Of a stretch of 64,000 bases of DNA, positions 1 through 10,314 are shown piece after piece (position 1 is the stretch's first letter; each line of letters begins with the position of its first letter). Source of the DNA: Gyromitra esculenta (lineage: Eukaryota; Ascomycota; Pezizomycetes; Pezizales; Discinaceae). A model generated the notes under the pieces. It was not told the DNA's origin. It made no database searches and saw only the letters and a program-made list of their open reading frames with translations. The stretch covers positions 2,108,001 to 2,172,000 of the forward strand of contig JBCAML010000001.1 of the NCBI GenBank assembly GCA_038503075.1, given 5' to 3'. Made by a program: the position numbers and the translations under genes.

Positions 1-1329
1 AAGGGCGCCATTACCGCTCGTGTCAGAAACAGTGTTTCCTACTCGGAATTGCATGACACGATCGGTCCCGAAGTAGTCTTCGTCTGCCATTACTCTACGA
101 TCATTCTTCAAGGTCAGGTTTTTCCCAGCATATTGCGAAAAATCGACGACTACTTCATATCTCTCGGCCATGGAAATGTAAAGATCGTTCGTTTGAACAG
201 GGCGAGATAGGTAGCCAGCATCAGATGCAATAACGCTGAAGGGAACGTTATTTGTACCATCTACAAGGGATAAGTGATACGTCCTACTAATAGATGCATC
301 CAAAAGTCTGAAGCGGTATTTGCGCGGCTCGACATCGAGATATGGCCAAGGTTGCCCATTCTATCCTCAATTAGATTTTTCCACTTACCTATAATTGTAT
401 ATTCCAGATGCTTCTGGAGTGATTCTGTGAAACTTACCACATGGATCACATCTCCGTAAAGGCTTACTCGCTCATTTTCTGGAGAGACCAATTCACCGTT
501 TGAAGCATATTGTTTTGCCTGTATGACCAAAGGAATGTCGTATTTGCCCGCTGGCAGCCCAAGCCTAGCCTCCTCCGCTGGGTCTGAGAGAATGTAGAAA
601 CCGACTTGACCATAGTAGGCATTAACAGCGGTAATATGAACAGCATGGTCATGGTACCAAAGTGTTCTGGCGGGCTGGTTGTTAGGGTAGTAGTAGTCCT
701 GTAAATTTATAACATTAGCACTTTTCTAAATTCTGCACCAATCTTTCAACTGTGTCAAAATGGGATGTATACGAACCTTATAATTTCCAGGCGCTATCGT
801 ATCCTCAGCCCAACCGTCAAAGGGCGCCCTAGAAAAGGAACCATGAAGATGGATTGCAGAGGGTCTGTCATAGGCATTGACAAACCGGACAAGAGTTTCT
901 CTGCCCTTGGTAATCTTGAAAGTTGGTCCTGGAACGATTCCATCATATCCTACTAGACTTGTTTTGCCGAGATTTGGGTATATCTGGGCCTGAAGTGGCT
1001 TGATGGTGATTTCGTAGAAATCGATTGGAATTCCCGTTGTTTGATTCACATAGGTACTTTTATCAAACTAGTCAGTATTTTCTTCCCCAACTCTATGATA
1101 TGTTTGTAGGAGCAAAAAACTTACGCCTTAGGGGCAGCTACTGGCGCTTGCGGCAATGGGAACTGAAAAAAGTAGTTATACTTCAAAATTTTGTCAGTTT
1201 TCGCTTGTATATCCTTGTGGGAATGGAGTGAAGTACCTGGGGGCTCAGCCAGTCATTCTCCCCAGCCAGGACAAAAATTGGCAAAAGAAGAGCTAGAACA
1301 CCGGCTGCGGATAGCCACGAAGAGAACAT
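1..1329 (-). CDS. Bilirubin-oxidase-type multicopper oxidase, C-terminal part beyond the window
   Basis: A secreted copper enzyme that oxidises phenolic or tetrapyrrole substrates and reduces O2 to water. The start at 1329-1327 gives an N-terminal signal peptide (MFSSWLSAAGVLALLLPIFVLAG region). Exons read as 1329-1237, 1162-1125, 1056-777, 698-438 and 360-1, with clean GT/AG ends; the second exon is only 38 nt. Visible copper motifs are HLHGSFSRAPFDGWAED (first cupredoxin domain) and LWYHDHAVHITAVNAY (the HDH type-3 motif). These are followed by the GDVIHVNGQPWP and EPRKYRFRLLDA blocks typical of fungal bilirubin oxidases, rather than of classical laccases. The last copper motifs, expected near the C-terminus, lie left of base 1, so completeness cannot be judged. 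Family assignment is firm; the natural substrate is unknown. Confidence 0.9.
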
Positions 1330-2411
1330 TCTGACGTATCTTGAAAGACTCAAGCTCTTGGTTACTCCAAAAAGGAGAGAGGTAATTACAATCTAATCTG
1401 AAGTTCATCAAAGGGTAGCTGATGGGGTTTTATATCATTGTTTGAACGTTAGCACTCCTTCCCATTATTTACAAGGCGCCTGAGGCATATGGCAAAATAT
1501 CTTTGGCGTTTTCCTGGTTTGTTGTGCCACGTGAAATGTCTTTGATCTGAACCTTTTGTGACCCACTTTGTCATTGACATGCATGGAGAGCTCCAGGCGT
1601 CAAAATGCCTGTGCAACTTACACTCCGAACCAGAGCATTAAATAGCCCACGCCGAACATACCCGCCCCACAGCCAATATGCATGTCTAATGGTCATGGCT
1701 GAGGTACAAACTACTAATTTTCATCCTATAGTAGTCGAAAATAACTAAATGGCTGGTAAAACACGAAGAAAATATGCACAGAAGAGCTCCAACACTTTTC
1801 GTGCTCGCTAGTTACTACGGTATTAGTAACGAGGCGCTGAAACGAGAACTGATATTTGCTGATCCCCCCTACTGTCGGAGCTTCAGGCTATGAAGCTACC
1901 CGTATTCTCATGGCGTTTTTAAAACGGATCACCTCTTCACCCTATATAAAATACCTAGCTAGGTTCAGAGAAGTTTGTATGATATGCGGACCTGGCCCAT
2001 TTTAAAAACGTCGTGAGAATATGAGTACATATTCTAGATTGACAGCCTACTGGGCTGAGCGTGGGATTGTCCACACTGTAATTAGTTAGCCAGGTCCTAG
2101 GCTCCTCTATATAAATCCCCATATGTCTCTTTCTATTTGATCGCTAATCCACGCCATGTGCAAGGGCCAGTCAAGCCCCGAGGAACATTTTCCTGTGGCG
2201 TCATTGCCCCTTGGGCGATTGCCCTACCAATCAACATCTTCAACCATACATCACTCATGTCCCAGACGAATCGCCAAGGAATTTTCGAGCAATACCATGT
2301 TGATCTAGACCAGATATGTCTCAATCCTCCCTCGCATATTAAGGTAAAAATAGGAAATGCTTAACCCATCCTCTCAGTGAAATACCCCCAGCACCTTTTT
2401 TTTCTCTTCTA

Positions 2412-2554
2412 CTCGGGGCAGGCAAAAAGTACCCGGAAATGCAAGCTGTATGAACACTATTCTGACCAGCCAAACCACAAGATTTTACTTAATCATCGAA
2501 TCAACTAAACCCTCCAGCAGCTTGCATTTCCGGGTACTTATTGCCTGCCCCGAG
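2412..2554. mobile_element. MITE with about 36-bp terminal inverted repeats and TA target duplication
   Basis: The left arm 2412-2447 and right arm 2519-2554 are reverse complements over about 36 bp with one mismatch, starting CTCGGGGCAGGCAA. Each end is flanked by TA (2410-2411 and 2555-2556), as for Tc1/mariner/pogo insertions. The internal part is about 70 bp, has no ORF and is AT-rich. It is a non-autonomous element; no transposase source is visible here. Confidence 0.8.
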
Positions 2555-4826
2555 TACTGCGGTATCGATATCATGCAAACACAACTGGATGAAATAACGG
2601 AAGGGCTCTTTGAGCTCGAGAAAAGATTGCCACTCGCAACAATTCCCCCGTTAACAAAATTTTGTCAATTTTGCTACGTGTCAAACATCTGAGCCGAATA
2701 TTACCTACTTCCGCTTAAGGCTTCTTGACACGAACGAAAGGCGTAAACCTGTAGGATCACCTAGCTACAGTTTTCTTGGCAAGGCAAAGTTGTCCCATCA
2801 CGCTAGGCTTTGGGAACACTAATCCACTTGGTACAGGTCACTGCATCGTGTAATTATACCTATCAGCACCTATACGTGATGTTTTAGGTGCTTCTTTTCA
2901 GCTTACAGCTGGAAAATCCGCATACCAAGAAACTTAAAATAATACTGCTGAAGCCTTCTTGCCAGGCCGTGAATGGACAGCAGCCAAATTTGGTTCTTAG
3001 AAAGGAAAATGTGGGTCTTGGTATCTTGGTATGCCAAGAGATGGGCTGTGATGTCACACTAATCTTGAACATAACATATGTTTGCCCTTTCCGTAGCCTT
3101 ATTACATATAAAGACTAGATAAATTCGCTGTTCATCTTCTCTAATCTTTTGCAAAGCAAAGGGAGCAACTCCCGAGTCACAGAGTTCGTATCACAGAGGA
3201 ACGAGGTTCCGGACTCAAGCTTTGTGGAACGGCAACTCGATCACTAGTCAAGTGGTGACACCTGACTAGATACGCCAAGATCTGGTGGCGCTATTCCTCA
3301 CGCGTACGGCTCTGGCCTATCTGTCTGCCTGCCTAATATGCTTGTGACTCCCAAGAAAAGTTCGACGGCCTCCGCTCGGCCTAAAATAGGCCCCACTTAT
3401 CAGCTGGTAATCAAGCAACTATTTCTCCCTCGTCTTACCGCAAGTCAGTCTGTTTCATAAGCTTTGTTGTTATTCTAGTGCTGTATTTCGATCGTGAGCC
3501 TTTTGAGAATTAATTCAAATCGAAACGAAGTTCAACTTACCTAAGCTAATACAAATTAACAAGAAATCATTCGAGTTCTTATAAGCTTAACCATTTCGCA
3601 TAGTGCCTCTTCAGAACTGAAGTACCCCAGCTCTAAATCTAACATTCGAGCGCTTAGACTCCGTATAACGGTCTCTACGCTCTGTTTAACGCCATGTGTT
3701 AATTCACCAGAGAGGCTTGGGTTATAAACTCAGCACCATTAGCAACTAGAAAGGCGAAGCCCAGCTGTGGGGACAACACCAACTACACTCAATATCACGA
3801 GAATGTTGGGCTAATTTCAGATTTTACTTTTGACAATTGCAATGCTAGGCGCTTGCGATCTGTATCTATATATGTAATTACAACTAAAGCTTAAGTGCCG
3901 GCTCGCTATATACGTGTAACATCTGTACATGTGTATACAAAAACAGAATCATGTATAAGGCCTTGATGTTTAGTTTAACTCTTTGACTCAATCCCTCGCT
4001 TAACTAGGATCGGATGTGTAGAATATGAATTAAATGGTCCTAGGATAAGGCTTATATCTGGCATATGTAACAGTTGCTCATAACAGTTAGCACTACCAAT
4101 TAAATCCCTGAATACCACAGAGACCCGAGGATAGAGAGAATTTATCAATCAGGTGCATGATTTGCAGCTCACCCCCTTTTATCACCGGTTTCCGACTCTG
4201 CTACATGACATGCAAGGTCTCGTTGGCTATAAAATACAAATCACGCGTGGTACCACGCTGATCTCAATCAACAAATGGGTATCAAACAGGTAAACCATGA
4301 CCAAAAACACAGATAAGCCCATCCTAAGCCACAACTTGAGGCTTTAGGGATCAAGCCTCTGGGAACAAGCTAAACCTAAATCGGTACGACCAAAAATACG
4401 AGTAGATAGTCTGAGATGTCGATCCGAGTACATCATTTCGCCCCTAGAAATAAAATAAGGCTTATATGGCTCAAGTAGATACTCTAATTGTAGGTCGATT
4501 ACATATCGATCATTTGGATCGGAATATCGCAAGTTGTAAACCATTTCGACGATGGCTATATACGATGGTCAACCATAAAGCCAGTAGTTTTACAGGCGCT
4601 CAGGAAGTTTTTATCTATTCGGGATACTAACTCTAGGTTGCCTCCACGTCTCTGAATTTACCATATTTTTATTTTGAGGATTTTCCTTGGAGTTTCTCGA
4701 CTACGATTCGCACTAGTCATCTCATCCAGCCCAGCTTTACACGTGGGTTTCAGTCGCCTGTGCCTACGAAAGGGGAGATCTGAGACCCGAAAAATACTGG
4801 TGTCCTATGGAGACAGGTAACTAATA

Positions 4827-4999
4827 CAGTGGTTCACGGGGTGACGGCGAATCCTGTCTGATGGCGAGCAGGTATTTTCACAGCATACCCGAGCACGGAG
4901 CACTATTACAGAGTTATCATCTCACTAGCCTGGCCATCTATTGGCCCAAAATCCTTGTTTGCCATTAGACGGGATTCGCCATCACCCCGTGAACGACTG
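4827..4999. mobile_element. MITE of Tc1/mariner type, 173 bp
   Basis: The left arm (from 4827, CAGTGGTTCACGGGGTGA) and the reverse complement of the right arm (ending 4999) match over about 38 bp with a handful of substitutions, up to an ATGGC block. Both ends are flanked by TA (4825-4826 and 5000-5001). Termini beginning CAGT next to TA are characteristic of Tc1/mariner families. There is no coding capacity. The arms differ at several C/T or A/G sites, so this copy is older than the one at 2412. Confidence 0.8.
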
Positions 5000-5890
5000 T
5001 AGCTACTGTGAGTATCCTGTGGAACGCAGAATTTAAAAATGAAATTTAAAAACAAAGAAGCTTCGTCTGGGCGTAGTTATTCTGCCCATCTGTTCTGCTT
5101 CGGTAGTTGCAACTTACAGCTGCAGGGGACGGAGTGGAACGGATAATTTCAGCGGGTGGTCGAGATCTACAGGCTCGGGAGTAAGCGCAATGGGGTTTTG
5201 CAAGGGGTTATGTATGGACGTAGTACAAATATTCCGACGGCACGGCTCAATGGAAGCCCAAATCTTCAAACCCCACACAAGGTCACAAAGGTCACAAATA
5301 TCCATCAAACCAAAACACCCCTACAGCTAAGAGACGTATATATTTAACCTTAACACCACTCGAGTGACCATTGGTGGATTAACCGTAAGTGCTTTTTAGA
5401 CAATTGCAATCGATCGCGGTAGGGTAAGCGGAGTAGCTACAACTTAATGGGTGGGGGCTAACTCTTCATTTTTTCCATCAGAAAAACAGTAATTAGAAAT
5501 CAACAGTAACATACCCTCCCCGTATGATCCATGAGACACCATTTCTTGGGGCCCCGCCTTGGGGTTTTTTTACCGCCCGCCTCGAGCCATTCGAGGGTAC
5601 ATAACAGTAGAATGTGGAATACGCTGGAGTCGATACCTCTCCTCAAAATTCAACTCCTATTACACTAACCTCAAATCTAGTACCGAAATTGATCTATTCA
5701 GAAGTCTGTGTTTATAATTAGCGGCAAATTGGTCTGTCACTTTCTATACAGAAGGTTCAACACATATACTAGTAACATTTGTTGTCATTATGGAAAGTGT
5801 TGTCCAAATACCTCGAGCCACAGGTACCTCAGCCCACCTCCAGCCATATCTTTATTTTCTCAACTCAAGCTTATAGCGAACCACTAACAC

Positions 5891-6053
5891 TCACGAGGCG
5901 CCTCGAAGTCTACCTCACACACTCCTTGAGGCGCTTCGTGGGTCACATACACACTATACTCTCCCGCAGCTGTAGGTTCAGCCCCTAGCTACAGTCGGTG
6001 GATAACAGCTCGTAAAAGTCTCACCCAATTCCCGGCAAGTTTTACGCCCACCG
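5891..6053. repeat. Cluster of three imperfect hairpins
   Basis: Three inverted repeats occur in tandem. One is an imperfect stem of about 19 bp around CACGAGGCGCCTC and GAGGCGCTTCGTG (5891-5942). The second is CTGTAG...CTACAG (5970-5994). The third pairs CGGTGG and GTAAAA with TTTTAC and CCACCG (5996-6053). No ORF crosses the patch convincingly. It could be a decayed foldback element or a structured transcript; I cannot decide. Confidence 0.45.
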
Positions 6054-8645
6054 CTTTGAGCCTTGGATTATGTTTGAGCCACTATATTATATTTGCCATG
6101 TGCGTACAGATTGTGAACCATACTATTAGGAACGCAAGAATCTAGCAAATCAAGAAATTGTAAACAAAAAGTTAATCTCTCTAGGCCTATAACATGGCAA
6201 GTGCTATGTCGGCGACTAAAGTATTCGTAAATGGATTGAAAACTGTCCTTGGGATCATGCCTGTTAATTAGCCCATCATCAATGTTTTTCACGATATCTA
6301 TATATAGGTACTAGATTCTCGACTCTGTTCCTCTAACACTAATTACAAACTACTGCATATATGGGCGTGCTAGGCTAATAGTTTGGCGATGAATAGATAA
6401 CCTCTCACTGATATATAGCGTTCAAACTTAGTGCACTAATCCACACCTGTACTAAAGGTACTACAATGCTTTGACCCAATCGATTAAGCTACCTCGAGAC
6501 ACGCATGTATCCTTCCAATCGTCTCAAGCCCGTAGTCAACGTCCACAGTAGTCAAGAACGGGACAAAGCAGGTGGCGTTTACGTGGTGAGATACACCCCT
6601 AGTACTAATCATTAACAATCGCTTACGTCCAATGTCTCGCGAAACAAAAGTTCTTGCAAAACCTAACACGCTATTTCTCGGTAGGAATGATATGCAAAGA
6701 TAAGCGCTTTCAAGCCCCCTATCTTATATAGCTTATCGAAATTGCCCTTCCCTTTCTCGGATCAAGGCCTAGCTGGCAGAAATGACCCTGAGATAGCTTG
6801 TTAGATACATTGCAAAGCTAGGATTATCTACATCTAAAGGGATAGTGTATAGAAGCGTAAAGATGCCGAAAGTTAACTCTTATCTAATCGATAGTAAGTT
6901 TATGGAATTAGAGGTACACGATACTCTCCGTGGCTTCCGGTAGCCAACCGGATTGTATGAAGCATAGTGGCCGTGTTTCTGTAGAAAACATGGTGTGGTT
7001 TGGATCGTAGATCGGCGGGCGTAAAAAATCGATTTCAGGTTTCACAAATGCCCCTTGCGCAATGGGGCCAGCCCTCGTTTTGGCAAACAAGAGGATCATC
7101 GCTGCCAATCAAATCACTAGATACTGGAGCTGAATCCGTTTACTGGAGGAACCTTAATATTGCAAGTTGGCTTTTGAACCTAACTAGATAGAATCGCAGC
7201 TAGGGGTTCAACTATCCCCGATTAGAGGCTAGACACTTAGGCAAAAAGTTAAGAAGTGCTAAGATATTAACGTTAACGTCCACAGGTTTTTTGAGTCTAG
7301 AGTATATATGTTGCAATTGGCCAAAGGGGGCAATAATTAACCACCAGCCCTATAGAGAGAAACGGCAAACTGGGAGTGTTCGAGATAAATTCAACATTCG
7401 TTGCCAATATTACTAACTCTACAGGACGAGTGAATGAGCACTTCCCCTCTTTTAGACCAGACAGAGTTCAGACAAGCCAAGGCTTAACCGAACCCCTTTT
7501 ATCGCCTATGCTAGAGCAAGTACTCAGAAACGAGGCAAAAGGCTTAGATTTCGCTCTCCTATTATCATGCAAACTTGTGTGGCAAAGGCCTTGCGTGTTT
7601 TTTGAATTTTGCGTGTACTCATCAGTAAGAACTCATTTACCTACATGTAGTCTCAAAGTTGCCCCACCCCTGAATTTAATCCACCTCATATATAGTGTAT
7701 CTACAAAGCATGTTAGCGAGTATGGTAGACATCAAGGTCTTCCGAGAAAGTACTGCGCATTATTCAGCTCGAAAAGGCTTGGAGCGTTAGTGATCTATGT
7801 ACATACCGACCATAGAAACAGTGTACATGTAACTATATGTACTTAACTAAGTGGTTTATAACGAGTGAGAGGACAGCAAACAGAAACAAAAAGCATATCA
7901 TAGATATTTGCATTCTAGGTATACCAGTTTGTAGGGTCTCGTCAGCTAGCTGTCATTTTTGAAGATAGATTCGAAGTTAACGATTGACACACCGCTTCAT
8001 GATCATGGCGAGTAGAATCGAGAGTACCGTTACTGCCCGTGGACTTTTCTACGAGTATCACCGAAAGTATCATCAAGTCTATAAAGCCTCCGTACCCTGT
8101 AGGCTAAAATTAGATTACAGTTTGCATAATTAGAGGTCTCTATTCCCCAAAAAAGTAAGCTAATGAAATAGCATAGAAACATCATCTGTTGCAAATGGTT
8201 TCCTAGTAGATACGGGCTCCGGCGATCAAGCAATCAGTGCTTAAGCTGTCTATCGGCGAGGTCCCTCGGTGCTAGCCTCAGCATGCATGATTGAGCAAAG
8301 ACATCAGGGTACGGTTTAGAATAGGAAATAGTACGGGAACCTTTGTGGGTAGAGAAACAAGTATATAGACTCAGCGCGTAGGCAGGCAGGAGAGCGAGCA
8401 AGCAATCAAGCTATTTTACTACCCTTGGTACCCGTCTGTTTCAACATCATCTGTTGGATATATGGTATATATCCATAGGCTTCCTAGTGTCTCATTTGGT
8501 ACGTCACTACTCGGGATACCGAAGACGTTCGGTATAGTCTATACTGCTAAAGGGGGTTGCTCGGGCCGATCTATTCGGCGCCCAAAGAGCCCCCATAAAC
8601 CTGTTTATATATGACTCCATAGGGAGTATATATATGGAGCTCTTC

Positions 8646-8661
8646 TCCCGTTCGTCTATTC
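8646..8661 (+). repeat. LINE target-site duplication, left copy (16 bp)
   Basis: TCCCGTTCGTCTATTC, identical to 14407-14422. It ends directly where the LINE 5' end begins. Confidence 0.9.
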
Positions 8662-8791
8662 TAGGCATGCTCCGTCTCCTCTACACAATTTTTTCTGAAA
8701 AACACCTTCCTATTCGGGAAAGCCAACCTTCTCGCAAAACTCAAAATATCACCTTATCTCTCTAAAACCCAGCTTCACCGTAGCATTAGTG

Positions 8792-10312
8792 ATGACTGAT
8801 TCCTCGACCTTCTCGCCCTTTATCGGTGGCAGAAATCTCTCTACCACCTCCTTTCTTCCACCCGTTTCCTCTGCGCCTTCCAGAGTCAGCTCCCCTGTTA
8901 GGCCTTCAACACCCACGATCATCCCAACCGGCGTTTTGACCGGAATTCAAGAACTTCTAAACAAGCTCATCTCGCAATCACCACTCGGACAAACGGGTAT
9001 CGCTCCCATCTTTGAAGATGTAGCACTAGCCGATCCTTCGCGCACCGAAGCCATCCTCATTTCTTTGGCCATCAACACAACTCACCTCCTTTCATCTATA
9101 GACGCAAGACTTTCTAAAATGGAAGAGACTCTCTCCTCACCTCCATCAATTGGGGCCTCAACCCAATCACAGAACCCCATCCAACTGAACCAAATCCAAG
9201 CAGCTATCTCGAATCTGACGGATAAAGTCTCCTCCCAAGCCAAACGTTCCTCGGAACAATCCGGCCCAGCTCCACCCCCTCCCGCCAAGAAAGGAAAAAA
9301 AACCTTTGCCGAGGCGGCTAAATCTGCACCCGCAAAGACCAACACAGCAACTGCCAGCGCACCAAAGCAAGATGCAAACAACCCAAAAAAAGACACCAAG
9401 GAAAAAGCCGCGCGGCCCCTTCCAACGGCTGAAAGACGTTTCTTCGCTTCACGCTTTAATGCCTGTCCATTTACTGAATCGGCTGTTCTTGCCGCATCAC
9501 TCCCTGTCGCGGTTGGTCGAGCTCTACGAGCCGCCCAATTCCCCAATTCACACTCAGTTGCCCTATCCGTTACTGTTAACGATCGGGGAACCGTTACATT
9601 TACCGCAAACCCCTTTACTCCCGCCTCTGCATTTGTTCCCTACTTTGCCGCTATTCTCAAAACACTCAACGAAACATGTCCCATTGGAGACAACCCATTC
9701 AACCCCGTCCGAACTGCGCCAACTGATGTCAACGTAGTCATCCACAACATCCCCACCTTCGCACTACCAGAGGAACCAAAAGAACTGAGTTCTTCGCTAT
9801 CCGAAGCTATCCTATACGCTGCTGATGTACAAATCACCGGCGCACGTTACCTCAAAACCGACCCTGCCATCCGAGCAACCAAAAAAACTACCTCCATAGT
9901 AATCTCATGCTCTGTTGACGACGCAAAAAAAATCGGCTCCTCCATTAAACTCTTTTCACGACCACACAAAACCAATCTTATGTGGTCAGCCTCCCCTTCA
10001 ACCCAATGCAAGAAATGCTGGGGCTTCGGCCATGCCACTGCCGGATGCAAATCACCAGACACTATTTGCCCTATCTGTTCAAACCACCACCCTTGCCACG
10101 AACACCGTTGCTCCATCCCAACCTGCCCCGGCGGTGGAGCGGAAAAAGCCATCATCAACTGCTGCGCAGTATCTCCATCAATCTGCATCAACTGCAACGG
10201 AAACCACACTGCCACAGACCTCCAATGCCCCACGCGCAAAGCGATCCAGGAGAAATCTAGTATTTCATCAGCTGTACCACCTCCAGCTGATACCTCCATG
10301 TCGAACGAATAA
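8792..10312 (+). CDS. LINE ORF1, nucleic-acid-binding Gag-like protein
   Basis: A protein of about 506 residues encoded by the LINE. The ATG at 8792 is used; the GTG three bases upstream is not a plausible eukaryotic start. The N-terminal half is rich in Ser, Pro, Thr and Ala with a Lys-rich segment (KKGKKTFAEAAKSAP, about residues 167-181). The C-terminal third carries cysteine/histidine knuckles: CKKCWGFGHATAGC, CPICSNHHPCHEHRC and CINCNGNHTATDLQC. By family precedent it binds element RNA to form the retrotransposition particle. It is followed after two bases by ORF2 (TAA-AT-ATG), which suggests termination-reinitiation for ORF2 translation. The frame is intact. Confidence 0.9.
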   Translation: MTDSSTFSPFIGGRNLSTTSFLPPVSSAPSRVSSPVRPSTPTIIPTGVLTGIQELLNKLISQSPLGQTGIAPIFEDVALADPSRTEAILISLAINTTHLLSSIDARLSKMEETLSSPPSIGASTQSQNPIQLNQIQAAISNLTDKVSSQAKRSSEQSGPAPPPPAKKGKKTFAEAAKSAPAKTNTATASAPKQDANNPKKDTKEKAARPLPTAERRFFASRFNACPFTESAVLAASLPVAVGRALRAAQFPNSHSVALSVTVNDRGTVTFTANPFTPASAFVPYFAAILKTLNETCPIGDNPFNPVRTAPTDVNVVIHNIPTFALPEEPKELSSSLSEAILYAADVQITGARYLKTDPAIRATKKTTSIVISCSVDDAKKIGSSIKLFSRPHKTNLMWSASPSTQCKKCWGFGHATAGCKSPDTICPICSNHHPCHEHRCSIPTCPGGGAEKAIINCCAVSPSICINCNGNHTATDLQCPTRKAIQEKSSISSAVPPPADTSMSNE

Positions 10313-10314
10313 AT

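Larger units (their letters stand above)
1330..8446. other. Gene-free region with MITEs and hairpins
   Basis: About 7.1 kb with no coding exon I can support. The open frames here are short, lack recognisable motifs and often lie opposite one another. It holds two TA-flanked inverted-repeat elements (2412-2554 and 4827-4999), a hairpin-rich patch at 5891-6053, a small palindrome at 3244-3269 and two TACATGTA octamers (7642, 7824). The first few hundred bases above 1329 should contain the oxidase promoter. No clear TATA or CCAAT box stood out. Confidence 0.6.

Noticed and set aside
7376..7846. 156-aa open frame
   Set aside because: Composition looks random, there is no motif, and it sits in repeat-rich intergenic DNA.
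9082..9546. Antisense frame within LINE ORF1
   Set aside because: Shadow of the Ser/Pro/Ala-rich coding strand.
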